The notes: generated by a model not told the origin, from the letters alone. A DNA stretch of 64,000 bases from Paenilisteria newyorkensis (GCF_000766145.1 NZ_JNFB01000011.1:17490-81489), one strand, 5' to 3'. Shown: positions 36,122-45,019, counted from the first letter of the stretch. Translations and numbers: made by a program.

Positions 36122-36383
36122 TTACCCGCTAAATTTAGATTGGTCCAAAGAAGAAATGGCCACCGTTATTAACTTTTATCAAGCCGTTGAGAAAGCCTAT
36201 GAAGTTGGCATCGACGCGTCGGAAATAAAAGCAAAATATAGTGATTTTAAGCAAGTCGTACGCTCAATTGGCGAAGAAAAAAGCCTAGGCAAAGAGTTCG
36301 AAAAGGCGAGCGGATATTCCGCCTATCGCGTCATGCAACTTGTAAAAAATGCGACGACAAGCAAAATCAAAATGCAACCATAA
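36111..36383 (+). CDS. UPF0223 family protein
   Basis: 90 residues from the GTG at 36111, with AAGGAGGG 8 bases upstream; the family N-terminus is (M)EYSYPLN. Small helical protein ending FEKASGYSAYRVMQLVKNA, a highly conserved family segment. Its function is unknown; it is cytosolic. The start lies inside the LDH-like gene, so the two are coupled. Confidence 0.9.
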   Translation: MEYSYPLNLDWSKEEMATVINFYQAVEKAYEVGIDASEIKAKYSDFKQVVRSIGEEKSLGKEFEKASGYSAYRVMQLVKNATTSKIKMQP

Positions 36384-36398
36384 GGAGGAATTATTAAG

Positions 36399-36932
36399 AT
36401 GGATATTAGTGAAATTATTGCAAGTAATGTAGGAACAGAAGCAGGGATTCATATTGGGAAAAGTGACGCGCCGGTGAAAGTGATTTCGTTTGTAAATGTG
36501 CGTTGTCCGTTCTGTCGCGAATGGCATGAAAAATCGCGTGATGTGATCAGTCGCTATTTGGAATCAGGTCGCATTGAACTGATTGTGAAGCCGTTTGATA
36601 AGGAGAAGGAATCGTTGCAACGCGGGAATATTATCCACCACTATCTAGATTACGCAGCGCCGGAGCAAACACTAGAAGTTTTAGACGAAGTATACGCGAG
36701 ACAAGATCTTTGGGGCTCCTTAACGCACGAAGAAGTTGCGAATTTTGCAGAAGACGAGCTAGGCCTTTCTAAGCAAGATAACGAAGAACAAGCGGAGAAA
36801 ATCATAGCAGAAGCAAATGTTGCGAACATCCGCCTGGTACCAACCGTGATTATCGGAGAACATATTTTTGACGAACATATTTCACCAGAAGAGTTGGAAA
36901 AACTGATTTTAGAAGAAGCAGGGAAAGAATAA
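36399..36932 (+). CDS. Cytosolic DsbA-fold thiol-disulfide oxidoreductase
   Basis: 177 residues. Thioredoxin/DsbA domain with active-site CPFC at residues 36-39 (VNVRCPFCREWHEKS), a helical insertion, and a cis-proline in RLVPTVII. No signal peptide or membrane segment, so it acts in the cytoplasm, similar to the BdbD-like/FrnE-like group. AAGGAGG lies 11 bases before the ATG. Partner unknown. Last gene of the LDH-like/UPF0223 unit, with a terminator after it. Confidence 0.87.
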   Translation: MDISEIIASNVGTEAGIHIGKSDAPVKVISFVNVRCPFCREWHEKSRDVISRYLESGRIELIVKPFDKEKESLQRGNIIHHYLDYAAPEQTLEVLDEVYARQDLWGSLTHEEVANFAEDELGLSKQDNEEQAEKIIAEANVANIRLVPTVIIGEHIFDEHISPEELEKLILEEAGKE

Positions 36933-36975
36933 AAATAAGCGGCGACTTTAGGATTTGGAGTCGTCGCTTATTTTT
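36931..36975. terminator. Bidirectional terminator
   Basis: AAATAAGCGGCGACT pairs with AGTCGTCGCTTATTT (one G-U pair) between converging genes. Confidence 0.88.
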
Positions 36976-37801
36976 ATTCGGTAAAACTTGTTGCGATGTG
37001 CACACCGTCTAGCGGATCATTGAAATCACTGACCATATAATCTGTTTTTCCGTCTTGCCAGCTGATGATATTGCCTTTTGCTTTGTTTGGAGCGACTTCA
37101 AGCTGCATGCCACCAACTTGATGTGGAGCGGGGAGCGTTTCTTTTTCAAGCACGGCGACGACTTTTTTAGCGAGGTCAATCGAATCTTGCGGATCTGCGC
37201 TCGTGGTGTTGCGAACGCTCATGCTCCAACGACCTTCCGCCCAATTGAGAAAAGTAGAGCCGGCACCAGCGTCAGAATACCCAGTAATGCCAGAACCGAG
37301 ATCCACGCCGTTTATGCCTGTATTGACATCATTCATGTGACCCGTGGCATTGGCTGCCGCTTCTTCTGTCGCATACATTTTCCCAGAAACCGTGGCAATC
37401 TGCGTTGCTTTCGACGTGTCTTTCAAGTCAGAACTATTCACCGAAATAGGAGCCTTCGTTTCGTAAAAAATGACTTGATAGGCATCCGATGAATCGCTTG
37501 TTTTCGCACTGAGGTAGTGCTTGTCGGAGGAGAGTGGAATTGCTTTTGGAAGCCTCACCACGACGTCGGAGTTAAGTTTCGATTGTACCGTTGCCAAAAC
37601 ATCTTTTTGCGTGAGTGTTGGCGTTTTTGTACTACCGCTCATGTCATTTTTGCGCATATCATCGGTGGTTTTGCCGTAGTTATTGTTGCTACTACCGTAG
37701 GAATTAGAGCCACCCGAACTATCTGAGGAGTAAGAACCGCCACAACTTGCAAGAACCAGCGCACTAAAAACGACTGGAATAACCATAAATTTAGCATTCA
37801 T
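36974..37801 (-). CDS. Secreted lipoprotein, unknown function
   Basis: About 275 residues from the ATG at 37801 (AGAGGTG 6 bases upstream). Signal peptide with lipobox VLASC, then a Ser/Gly/Asn-rich disordered linker (about 45 residues) and a globular domain from about residue 60 (LTQKDVLATVQSKLNSDVVVRLPKAIPL). The globular part recalls stress- or sporulation-type lipoproteins that bind cell-wall components, but no family can be named. It lies downstream of corA, from which a terminator separates it. Confidence 0.75.
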   Translation of the reverse strand: MNAKFMVIPVVFSALVLASCGGSYSSDSSGGSNSYGSSNNNYGKTTDDMRKNDMSGSTKTPTLTQKDVLATVQSKLNSDVVVRLPKAIPLSSDKHYLSAKTSDSSDAYQVIFYETKAPISVNSSDLKDTSKATQIATVSGKMYATEEAAANATGHMNDVNTGINGVDLGSGITGYSDAGAGSTFLNWAEGRWSMSVRNTTSADPQDSIDLAKKVVAVLEKETLPAPHQVGGMQLEVAPNKAKGNIISWQDGKTDYMVSDFNDPLDGVHIATSFTE

Positions 37802-37844
37802 TACTTTCACCTCTTTGCTAAGGGTTTTCCCGATTTTGACATAA

Positions 37845-37875
37845 GAAAACCACCTTCCGTAGCAGAAAGTGGTTT
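37845..37875 (-). terminator. Terminator after corA
   Basis: Minus strand AACCACTTTC and GAAGGTGGTT pair (one G-U pair), followed by TTC. Confidence 0.65.
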
Positions 37876-37879
37876 AGAT

Positions 37880-38824
37880 TTAGAAAAATTTCCGTTTCCA
37901 AAAGACGAATCCGAGTATCCCTGCGATGCCAAACGAAATACAGATGACTAAAATCCATGCCAATGGCGCTTGAGAAAGCGGTAAATCGACGTTCATCCCA
38001 TAAAAACTAAACACCATCGTCGGAATCGTTAAAATGATTGTAAACGAGGTCAGAAATTTCATCACGATATTCATGTTATTGGAAATAATCGACGCATAGG
38101 CATCCATCATCCCACTCAAAATATTCGAGTGAACTTCAGCCATCTCAATCCCTTGCCGGTTTTCAATGATAACGTCTTCCAGTAAATCTTGGTCTTCCTC
38201 GTACATCTTCACGATATGTTGGCGCATCATTTTGTCGAGCACCAGTTTGTTCGATTTGAGGGCGGTCAGGAAGTAAACCAAACTTTTCTCAATCCCCATT
38301 AAATCGTAAAGTTGCTTGTTTTTCATCGACTCATGCAGTTCTTTCTCGATATCATCTGTTTGGCGACTCATTCGCTTCAAGTGACGGAGAAATTGCGTCG
38401 AAATCATATACAATATTTGTAAGGCAAAGCGCGTTTTCATGTGCGTAAAAAAGCCCTTTATCCGATTTTTAATGAAGGACTGAATAATCGACGAGTCAAT
38501 CGTGCAAATCGTGATAAAATAATCCTTCGTCATAATCATCCCAAGCGGAATCGTTTCAAAAGACGCGTAATGAATATCGTCCTCATCCACAATCGGAAAG
38601 TCACAAATAATCAGGACGGCTTCGGTATCGTCATCCCGCTCAATCCGCGCACTTTCATCTTTATCCAGTGGATCTTCGAGAAACTCAAGCGGAATCCCGT
38701 ACTGATCGGCAATCTGATTGATTTCTTCCGATGACGGCGCCACGATGTTAATCCAACAATTGCGTTCTGGTTTCTCTAATTCTTCTAATTTACCAGCTTC
38801 ATTCGATTTGAAAATTTGATGCAT
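37880..38824 (-). CDS. corA: CorA-family magnesium transporter
   Basis: 314 residues. A large cytosolic N-terminal domain, a long helix, and two C-terminal membrane helices. The signature YGMN is at about residues 275-278 at the end of the first helix, and the last helix ends in KRKFF. The channel imports Mg2+ (possibly Co2+ or Ni2+) and is pentameric in characterised members. AAAAGGAGG lies 8 bases before the ATG and touches the stop codon of the upstream leader peptide, so translation is likely coupled to the leader. Confidence 0.95.
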   Translation of the reverse strand: MHQIFKSNEAGKLEELEKPERNCWINIVAPSSEEINQIADQYGIPLEFLEDPLDKDESARIERDDDTEAVLIICDFPIVDEDDIHYASFETIPLGMIMTKDYFITICTIDSSIIQSFIKNRIKGFFTHMKTRFALQILYMISTQFLRHLKRMSRQTDDIEKELHESMKNKQLYDLMGIEKSLVYFLTALKSNKLVLDKMMRQHIVKMYEEDQDLLEDVIIENRQGIEMAEVHSNILSGMMDAYASIISNNMNIVMKFLTSFTIILTIPTMVFSFYGMNVDLPLSQAPLAWILVICISFGIAGILGFVFWKRKFF

Positions 38825-38842
38825 AGGCGTATTCCTCCTTTT

Positions 38843-38944
38843 CTAAGGATTCGGCCACATGGAGTGCTGTTGCAAGCCATGACTCGAATCCTTGTATGAC
38901 CTCGGGTTTGGATCTGGTTCGCTCGGCGCGATACTCGTTTTCAT
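38843..38944 (-). CDS. Leader peptide upstream of corA with EPDPNP motif
   Basis: A 33-codon frame with ATG at 38944, AAAGGAG 9 bases upstream and its own promoter 40 bases further up. The peptide starts MKTSIAPSEPDPNPR and ends MWPNP. EPDPNP (residues 9-14) matches the EPDPTP of enterobacterial MgtL, the leader that makes ribosomes unstable when Mg2+ is low and thereby controls mgtA. The TAG stop adjoins the corA Shine-Dalgarno. Codons 17 to the stop form a hairpin (38845-38893). Known: MgtL. Seen: promoter, ribosome site, motif and hairpin. Inferred: a magnesium-sensing role. Confidence 0.7.
   Translation of the reverse strand: MKTSIAPSEPDPNPRSYKDSSHGLQQHSMWPNP
38845..38893 (-). promoter_or_regulatory. 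Hairpin spanning the leader end and abutting the corA ribosome-binding site
   Basis: AAGGATTCG and CGAATCCTT form a perfect 9-bp stem, with an inner CATGG/CCATG stem. It starts at leader codon 17 and ends 2 bases before AAAAGGAGG of corA. A ribosome translating the leader fully would open it. Confidence 0.7.
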
Positions 38945-38984
38945 GGTGCTCAACTCCTTTTCCTCAAATAATCACAACTTCATC

Positions 38985-39013
38985 ATTATACAGAGATTTA
39001 GCCGTTTTGTACA
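38985..39013 (-). promoter_or_regulatory. Promoter of leader-corA
   Basis: Minus strand: -35 TGTACA (39008-39013), 17-base spacer, perfect -10 TATAAT (38985-38990). Start predicted near 38978, 34 bases before the leader ATG. Confidence 0.65.
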
Positions 39014-39022
39014 TCCTATCTT

Positions 39023-39640
39023 CTAAATTTCTTGCATGTCAAAACTCATATCGTAAAGCGGTAGCAACAAGTCCACCGTTTTTTCGAGTTCTTTTGTAAA
39101 CGCCGCATCATTTTTCAAGGCCTCATCGCCAGGTTTGAAAATACGGCCAACCATAAATTCGCCCTTCTTCACATCGCGGAACCGTTCCAGAACCTTGGTC
39201 AAATCCGTATTTTGGATAAGGCTTGTTGGTTTTTCCGTATGATCTGGTGAAATCGAAAAGTTCGCGGGCAAGTTTTTCAGCTGATCCAGATTTTCTAGGA
39301 AATTATGCACGACGATTTGGCGGTTCTCCGTTTCATAGATAAAAGCAAGCCAAATAAAGACGTATTCATCCCAAATCCCAACTTGGAAATGCGGATGTTT
39401 TTTGTAGCCACGTTTATTGTTCGCGACTGCAAGCCATGTACTGTCAGGCGGATTCACCGAACGGCGGGCGTGACGCGCAATATGCAGAAACATCTCGGTT
39501 CCCGTTTTGGCACTCAAATAAGTAGCAAGACCTTCGCCGATTTCGCGAAATTTAGGCTGAATCTGCGTTTGAATAGCTTCCATCCGGTCCTCGAGTCCCG
39601 GCGTTTGCATGGTTTTAAAATCATTTTTTGTAAAAGTCAT
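39023..39640 (-). CDS. UPF0637 family protein (DUF1054)
   Basis: 205 residues, the standard length of the DUF1054/YktB family. Characteristic FTKNDFKTMQTPGLEDRMEA start and HARRSVNPPDSTWLA, GYKKHPHFQVGIW segments. Function unknown; cytosolic. It is the usual neighbour of the inositol-phosphatase gene on the opposite strand. The corA leader promoter begins 10 bases after its end. Confidence 0.92.
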   Translation of the reverse strand: MTFTKNDFKTMQTPGLEDRMEAIQTQIQPKFREIGEGLATYLSAKTGTEMFLHIARHARRSVNPPDSTWLAVANNKRGYKKHPHFQVGIWDEYVFIWLAFIYETENRQIVVHNFLENLDQLKNLPANFSISPDHTEKPTSLIQNTDLTKVLERFRDVKKGEFMVGRIFKPGDEALKNDAAFTKELEKTVDLLLPLYDMSFDMQEI

Positions 39641-39773
39641 TAAGATTCCTCGCTTTCGTAAAAATAGGCGCTTCTTTCATTATAACGTAAAAACGAGTCG
39701 TAGAGGCTGTATTTAGCTTGAAATTATGATAAGCTAGGAAAAATAAGAAACAAAACGAAGGAGTGGTGCGAAG

Positions 39774-40550
39774 ATGGTACTGGAGAAAATTGATCAACTA
39801 GCGCGGGAATGGTTGGAGGAAGCGGGAAATCGGATTTTTATGGCGCTTGAACAGTCCAATATTGAAGTCGAAGCGAAATCGGATCGCAATGATTTGGTGA
39901 CGAATGTCGATAAAGCAACGGAACATTATTTTGCGGAGAAAATTGCGGCTCATTTCCCGGAACATCGCTTGCTTGGCGAAGAAGGGTACGGCGAAGAAAT
40001 CACCAGTTTAGAGGGCGTTGTTTGGGTGCTTGACCCGATTGATGGCACGGTGAATTTCGTCGAACAGAAACGGAATTTTGCGATTTCGCTCGGCATTTAC
40101 CAAGAAGGCGTCGGCGAACTGGCGTATATTTACGATATCGTCGGCGGTGAATTTTACTTCGCCAAGCGCGGAGAAGGTGCCTTCGTGAATGATGTGGCGA
40201 TTCCAAAACTTGCGAAAAGCAACAAACTGGAAGACTCGCTCGTGATTATCAATACGGCGTCAGTTCGCAAATTTCCACACATGCTTCCAGTCATTCAAGC
40301 CGCTCGTGGACTGCGTTTATACGGTGCTGCGACGCTTGAGTACATGGCGGTGGCAACAGGTCGCGCAGACGCTTACGTGAGTGCGAACCTGTCACCTTGG
40401 GACATCGGCGCTGGAAAAATTATTGCCGAAGAAGTGGGCGCGATCGTGACACGTGTGGACGGTTCCGAGATGGTAATCACTGAAAAAGGCGATTCATTCG
40501 TTGCGAGCCCTGGTGTTCATGCCGAAATTTTGCGTGACTACAGTCGTTAA
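39774..40550 (+). CDS. suhB: Inositol monophosphatase family protein
   Basis: 258 residues. Metal-dependent phosphatase with motif A WVLDPIDGTVNF, motif GEEGYGEE supplying a metal-binding Glu, and WDIGAGKIIAEE (family WDxAAG). It hydrolyses inositol 1-phosphate or related sugar/nucleotide phosphates; exact substrate uncertain. Cytosolic. GAAGGAGTGG precedes the ATG by about 9 bases. Confidence 0.9.
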   Translation: MVLEKIDQLAREWLEEAGNRIFMALEQSNIEVEAKSDRNDLVTNVDKATEHYFAEKIAAHFPEHRLLGEEGYGEEITSLEGVVWVLDPIDGTVNFVEQKRNFAISLGIYQEGVGELAYIYDIVGGEFYFAKRGEGAFVNDVAIPKLAKSNKLEDSLVIINTASVRKFPHMLPVIQAARGLRLYGAATLEYMAVATGRADAYVSANLSPWDIGAGKIIAEEVGAIVTRVDGSEMVITEKGDSFVASPGVHAEILRDYSR

Positions 40551-40624
40551 AAAAAGAGAACGCGTCACGCTCCCAGTTAAATTTCATTTTATGGAATAAA
40601 AATCGTGCTAAACCAGAGTAAATG

Positions 40625-40633
40625 TGCTATAAT
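40625..40633 (+). promoter_or_regulatory. Extended -10 promoter of typA
   Basis: TGC followed by TATAAT (40628-40633); no good -35. Confidence 0.5.
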
Positions 40634-40828
40634 TGGAAAGTTGATTAAAACTAAACGATCCAGAAACGGGGAAAATAAGCCAATTTTCCTCTTTCTTTTG
40701 GCTCTGGTAGCTAAGTCGTATTACCATATATGAAGAGCGCTTGACTTTAGTTAGGCCATTTTTGAGTAGCTGAGCGAGCACTATGACGCCAGCTGTGAGA
40801 AGGTAATTTAATATTAGGAGGAAACATT
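40634..40828 (+). other. Long typA leader with hairpins
   Basis: About 190 bases between the predicted start site and the TTG start codon. AGCCAA/TTGGCT (about 40678-40704) form a hairpin. TAGCTAAG and TAGCTGAG repeats flank the middle. No known riboswitch recognised; a cold- or stress-responsive leader is possible because typA is stress related. Confidence 0.35.
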
Positions 40829-42667
40829 TTGAAATTAAGAGAAGATATTCGTAACGTAGCCATTATTGCCCACGTTGACCATGGTAAAACTACATTGGTG
40901 GACCAACTTTTGCGTCAATCAGGAACTTTCAACGATCATGAGCAAGTAGCTGAGCGTGCGATGGATAGCAATGCCATTGAAAAAGAACGTGGTATTACCA
41001 TTTTAGCAAAAAATACTGCCATCAATCATAACGGTGTGCATATCAATATTTTAGATACTCCTGGACATGCCGATTTCGGTGGGGAAGTAGAACGTATTAT
41101 GAAAATGGTTGACGGTGTTGTCTTAGTCGTTGATGCGTATGAAGGTACTATGCCACAAACGCGTTTCGTATTGAAAAAAGCACTAGAGCAACATTTAACA
41201 CCACTTGTTGTTGTAAACAAAATTGACCGCCCATCTGCGCGTCCAGCAGAAGTTGTAGATGAAGTTTTAGAATTATTCATCGAACTTGGTGCGGACGAAG
41301 ATCAATTGGAATTCCCAGTTGTATACGCTGCGGCAGTTAACGGAACAAGCTCATTAAGCGATAACGTAGAAGACCAAGAAGAAACAATGGATCCGATTTT
41401 TGATCTAATCATCAACAACGTACCAGCGCCTGTAGATAACAGCGACGAGCCTTTGCAATTCCAAGTATCACTACTGGATTACAATGACTACGTTGGTCGT
41501 ATCGGTATCGGCCGTATTTTCCGCGGAACAATGGAAGTTGGTCAATCGGTTGCCTTGATGAAATTAGACGGTTCCGTGAAGAAATTCCGTGTAACGAAAA
41601 TGTTCGGTTTCTTAGGACTTAAACGCGTAGAAATTACACAAGCAAAAGCCGGCGATCTTGTTGCCGTTTCCGGAATGGAAGATATCTTCGTTGGGGAAAC
41701 CGTAACACCAGATGATCACCAAGAAGCTTTGCCGATTCTACGTATTGACGAGCCTACTTTGCAAATGACTTTCGTAACGAACAACAGTCCGTTTGCTGGT
41801 CGTGAAGGTAAGCACGTAACAAGCCGTAAAATTGAAGAACGTTTACTTTCTGAGTTACAAACAGATGTAAGTTTACGTATTGATCCAACTTCTTCACCTG
41901 ACGCTTGGGTTGTATCTGGCCGTGGTGAGTTGCATCTATCGATATTAATCGAAAACATGCGTCGTCAAGGTTACGAATTACAAGTATCTAAACCAGAAGT
42001 TATCATCCGTGAAATCGATGGCGTGAAATGTGAGCCAATGGAACGCGTACAAATTGATACGCCGGAAGAATATGTTGGTAGCATCATGGAATCTATCGGT
42101 TTACGTAAAGGTGAAATGGCTGATATGGTCAATGACGGTTCAGGACAAGTTCGCTTGATTTTCCTAGTACCATCACGTGGACTTATCGGTTACACTACGG
42201 AATTCCTATCGATGACTCGTGGTTACGGTATCCTAAACCACACATTCGATTCTTACCAACCAATGCAAAAAGGTCGTGTCGGTGGACGTAGCCGTGGTGT
42301 TCTTGTATCGATGGAAACTGGTAAATCAACTACTTACGGAACAATGCAAGTAGAAGATCGCGGTACCATCTTTGTTGAACCAGGTACGGACATTTACGAA
42401 GGCATGATCGTCGGTGAGAATAACCGTGAAGGCGATATCGCTGTCAACATCGTAAAAGCGAAACAAATGACAAATATTCGTTCTGCAAATAAAGACCAAA
42501 CCAACGTTATCAAAAAACCTCGTACATTAACGCTTGAAGAATCATTAGAATTCCTAAATGATGACGAGTATTGTGAAGTAACGCCAGAAAGTATTCGTTT
42601 GCGTAAGAAAATCTTGAACAAAAACGAACGCGAAAAGGCTGCAAAACGTACGAAAGTATCTGAATAA
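40829..42667 (+). CDS. typA: Ribosome-binding GTPase TypA/BipA
   Basis: 612 residues from a TTG start with AGGAGG 7 bases upstream. Translational GTPase related to EF-G: G1 AHVDHGKTT, switch [18 protein letters not shown]3 DTPGHADF, G4 NKID; domains II, III and V and the BipA-specific C-terminal domain are all present. It assists ribosome assembly at low temperature and stress responses. Confidence 0.97.
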   Translation: MKLREDIRNVAIIAHVDHGKTTLVDQLLRQSGTFNDHEQVAERAMDSNAIEKERGITILAKNTAINHNGVHINILDTPGHADFGGEVERIMKMVDGVVLVVDAYEGTMPQTRFVLKKALEQHLTPLVVVNKIDRPSARPAEVVDEVLELFIELGADEDQLEFPVVYAAAVNGTSSLSDNVEDQEETMDPIFDLIINNVPAPVDNSDEPLQFQVSLLDYNDYVGRIGIGRIFRGTMEVGQSVALMKLDGSVKKFRVTKMFGFLGLKRVEITQAKAGDLVAVSGMEDIFVGETVTPDDHQEALPILRIDEPTLQMTFVTNNSPFAGREGKHVTSRKIEERLLSELQTDVSLRIDPTSSPDAWVVSGRGELHLSILIENMRRQGYELQVSKPEVIIREIDGVKCEPMERVQIDTPEEYVGSIMESIGLRKGEMADMVNDGSGQVRLIFLVPSRGLIGYTTEFLSMTRGYGILNHTFDSYQPMQKGRVGGRSRGVLVSMETGKSTTYGTMQVEDRGTIFVEPGTDIYEGMIVGENNREGDIAVNIVKAKQMTNIRSANKDQTNVIKKPRTLTLEESLEFLNDDEYCEVTPESIRLRKKILNKNEREKAAKRTKVSE

Positions 42668-42674
42668 CTTTTAG

Positions 42675-42704
42675 AAAGCTGTCCTTAATCGGGCGGCTTT
42701 TTTT
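42675..42704 (+). terminator. Terminator after typA
   Basis: AAAGCTGTCC pairs with GGGCGGCTTT (G-U pairs), 6-base loop, seven T. Confidence 0.82.
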
Positions 42705-42747
42705 AGTTGCTGAAAATTTCACATACTTAATTATTTTTGTAACATGA

Positions 42748-42776
42748 TTGTAATATCTCTATTTTTTTGGTATAGT
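42748..42776 (+). promoter_or_regulatory. Promoter of the lipoprotein gene
   Basis: -35 TTGTAA (42748-42753), 17-base spacer ending TGG, -10 TATAGT (42771-42776), extended -10. Confidence 0.65.
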
Positions 42777-42813
42777 TAACGTATGGAAAGACGTGAAAGA
42801 GGAGGGGATTTGC

Positions 42814-43725
42814 ATGAAGAAATTACTGATGGTAGGCACAATGAGTGTGATGGTTTTAGGTTTGGCCGCTTGTGGTTCGGGACCAGACTCGAAAAGCTCG
42901 GAATCGGAGGATCAGACGCCAAAAACAGAGGAAAAACAAGTAACAAAAGAGACTGATACGGCAAAGCAAGATGTGAATTCTAATGAGGATACCAAAGAGA
43001 AAACAGAGGCAAAACAAGATAAAGAAGAAGTAACAACGAAGGAAGACACACCAGCAACGGATGATACGACACAGGCGAAAGAGGAAGAAGCGACAACCCC
43101 TGATCAAAAAGTAGAAACACCGAAAACGGAAACTGCGAAGAAACCAGCCGCAGCAACGACAACAGCCTTTTCTTTGAGTGCAGATGGTTTCAAACAGTCC
43201 GCAGTAGCACCGAAAACAGGTGGAACGGTAGCGCTAGTTTACCTAAATACAACGCCTCAGACAGCTGATTTTGGTCCGCTGAAAGTAACCGTGAAGCAAT
43301 ACAAGTTGGAAAGTGTAACAGGGGCCAATAAAAAAATGGATCCATATAGCCCGGAATCCTATTTAGCTAATCAAGACGGCTTTGTGGTGACGGCAGACGT
43401 GATTGTAGAGAATACGACGGCGAGCAACATCAACTATTTAGCCGAGCGGATTCAAATCAACGGCGGCGGAATTTCCAAAGGTGCGAGCCTAGAAAACTTC
43501 GTGCCAACAGCCTATCAATTATCTGGCAGCCCGTCAGCGCATAACATATTCCCAGTGAAAACAAAGCGTGAAGGCGCGATTACCTACATGCTCAATAAGC
43601 AGAATTACTACACGCTTGTGCATTTAACCAAGCTAATCGTACCGAATCCGAATGACTTTGCAGAAAAACCGCTAACAACTAAGACAACGAAAGCCATCGA
43701 TTTGGACTTCCGGATTACAGAATAA
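42814..43725 (+). CDS. Lipoprotein with charged linker
   Basis: About 303 residues from the ATG at 42814 (GAGGAGGGG 8 bases upstream). Lipobox GLAAC; then about 100 residues of Thr/Glu/Lys/Asp-rich low complexity (a spacer through the wall), and a beta-rich domain from about residue 120 (VALVYLNTTPQTADFGPLKVTV...VIVENTTASNINYLAERIQING). The domain resembles the Ig-like DUF4352/telomeric-repeat-like extracellular domains by pattern, but I cannot confirm. Function unknown. Confidence 0.8.
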   Translation: MKKLLMVGTMSVMVLGLAACGSGPDSKSSESEDQTPKTEEKQVTKETDTAKQDVNSNEDTKEKTEAKQDKEEVTTKEDTPATDDTTQAKEEEATTPDQKVETPKTETAKKPAAATTTAFSLSADGFKQSAVAPKTGGTVALVYLNTTPQTADFGPLKVTVKQYKLESVTGANKKMDPYSPESYLANQDGFVVTADVIVENTTASNINYLAERIQINGGGISKGASLENFVPTAYQLSGSPSAHNIFPVKTKREGAITYMLNKQNYYTLVHLTKLIVPNPNDFAEKPLTTKTTKAIDLDFRITE

Positions 43726-43747
43726 ATTTTTTACAAGGATAGAAACG

Positions 43748-43781
43748 AAAAACCCGCTATTTTAACGCTTAGCGGGTTTTT
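43748..43781. terminator. Bidirectional terminator
   Basis: Perfect 12-bp stem AAAAACCCGCTA/TAGCGGGTTTTT between converging genes; it includes the ylaI stop region. Confidence 0.9.
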
Positions 43782-43977
43782 CAATAAAACTTTTCGTCTT
43801 CGGTTTATGAAATTCGAACTTACCAGTATTAATCCGAGCAACCGTTTTCTCGGCGATACGACCTTCGCATTCTGGGCAAAGATACATTCGAATCGGTTTA
43901 TTGCGCAGTTGCTTCGTTTTAAATTTCTTATCATCTAGTTCATCAATTGTCTCACATAAAATACATTGTGCCTTCAT
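43762..43977 (-). CDS. ylaI: YlaI-like zinc-ribbon protein (DUF2197)
   Basis: 71 residues from the ATG at 43977 (GAGGTG 6 bases upstream). Two CxxC pairs (CILC and CPEC) form a zinc ribbon; FKTKQLRNKPIRMYLCPEC and RINTGKFEFH are typical of Bacillus YlaI. Function unknown. It belongs to the same conserved cluster as ylaH and ylaN. Confidence 0.88.
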   Translation of the reverse strand: MKAQCILCETIDELDDKKFKTKQLRNKPIRMYLCPECEGRIAEKTVARINTGKFEFHKPKTKSFIEKPAKR

Positions 43978-44055
43978 TGCGTTCACCTCGTGATTTTATT
44001 ATAGCATGAAAAAAATGAAAGATAAACATTGGTATATCTACGGGAGGGTTTAAAG

Positions 44056-44358
44056 ATGGTGATAGTGGAAAAAGCGGGACACAAAGAAATGGTAGTGACA
44101 TTATTGGCGTCACTGGTGGCTTTTTTGTCGCTGATTTTCGTACGACGAGCAGTTTTTTGGTTTGATAGCTTTGAGGTGGCGTTTAGCGTTGCGCTGGTGC
44201 TAGTTCTGGCATATGTGGGGATTGCGATAATCTCGTTTCTTCGCTCATTCAAGCGGCGGTTCCAATTTTTTGATCGGGTTATCATTTATTTCTCCATCCC
44301 GCTGAGTTTATGCTTCGTTGTCTTTTTGTTCCTATTAACATCGAAATGGCTATCTTAA
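44056..44358 (+). CDS. YlaH-like membrane protein
   Basis: 100 residues from the ATG at 44056 (GGGAGGG 8 bases upstream). Three hydrophobic segments (VTLLASLVAFLSLIFV, VAFSVALVLVLAYVGIAII, IIYFSIPLSLCFVVFLFLL) separated by short basic loops. Its position between ylaI and ylaN and its size match Bacillus YlaH. Function unknown. Confidence 0.7.
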   Translation: MVIVEKAGHKEMVVTLLASLVAFLSLIFVRRAVFWFDSFEVAFSVALVLVLAYVGIAIISFLRSFKRRFQFFDRVIIYFSIPLSLCFVVFLFLLTSKWLS

Positions 44359-44376
44359 AAAATGTTAGGATATCAG

Positions 44377-44405
44377 GTTACACAGCGAAAAAAATATGCT
44401 ATACT
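44377..44405 (+). promoter_or_regulatory. Promoter of ylaN
   Basis: -35 GTTACA (44377-44382), 17-base spacer ending TGC, -10 TATACT (44400-44405). Confidence 0.6.
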
Positions 44406-44494
44406 AAAGAGGATAAAATTCGCAAAATTATAGTTTCGATGGAAATAGATTAATGAAGCGCATGTACATGTGTTTTTGAATGGGGGGTTCTGTG

Positions 44495-44773
44495 ATGACA
44501 AAGAAACAAATAGATCACAGAGAAGAGGCAATTACTCTTCTTAAAGAAGATGCGAAAAGAATTTTGCAGTTAATTAAGGTGCAGATGGATAACCTAACTT
44601 TACCTCAATGTCCAGCTTACGAAGAAGTTTTGGATACTCAAATGTACGGCTTATCGCGCGAGATAAACTTCGCGGTGCGGTTGGGCTTGATTGATAGAGC
44701 GGAAGGGAAGAGCTTGCTGAGTACGCTTGAGAAAGAGCTTTCCGTGTTACACGAATTATCGACGAGTAAGTGA
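44495..44773 (+). CDS. ylaN: UPF0358 protein YlaN
   Basis: 92 residues from the ATG at 44495, with GGGGGG about 8 bases upstream. Small helical protein of the UPF0358 family ([44 protein letters not shown] region). YlaN has been reported in Bacillus subtilis and Staphylococcus to bind Fur and relieve its repression, linking it to iron homeostasis; I infer the same here. Confidence 0.9.
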   Translation: MTKKQIDHREEAITLLKEDAKRILQLIKVQMDNLTLPQCPAYEEVLDTQMYGLSREINFAVRLGLIDRAEGKSLLSTLEKELSVLHELSTSK

Positions 44774-44785
44774 ATATAGATATAG

Positions 44786-44830
44786 AACACCCCTCTTGAC
44801 GTGAAATTGTGATGCGTCGGGAGGGGTGTT
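44786..44830 (+). terminator. Terminator after ylaN
   Basis: AACACCCCTC and GAGGGGTGTT form a perfect 10-bp outer stem, with an inner GACG/CGTC pair. Confidence 0.8.
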
Positions 44831-44883
44831 GTTTGGTTTGTTGTTGTGGCTCTTATGAAGCATCCCTTGCTGAATTAGAGCCT

Positions 44884-44916
44884 CAATATGCATGAGAGCG
44901 GAGCGAGCATGTAATC
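44884..44916 (+). repeat. Family A mini-hairpin repeat
   Basis: Core CATGAGAGCGGAGCGAGCAT with flanks CAATATG and GTAATC. GC-GGA-GC loop variant. Confidence 0.8.
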
Positions 44917-44986
44917 CATCGGTGGCTCTTACGCGGTGAACCGAGAACAAATAGTAGGCAGAAAAGAGTCGCGAAACCAAGAGCCT

Positions 44987-45019
44987 CAATATGCATGAGA
45001 GCGAAGCGAGCATGTAATC
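44987..45019 (+). repeat. Family A mini-hairpin repeat
   Basis: Core CATGAGAGCGAAGCGAGCAT with the same flanks; contains GCGAAGC, a known very stable DNA mini-hairpin. Both copies here are preceded by AGAGCCT. Confidence 0.8.
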
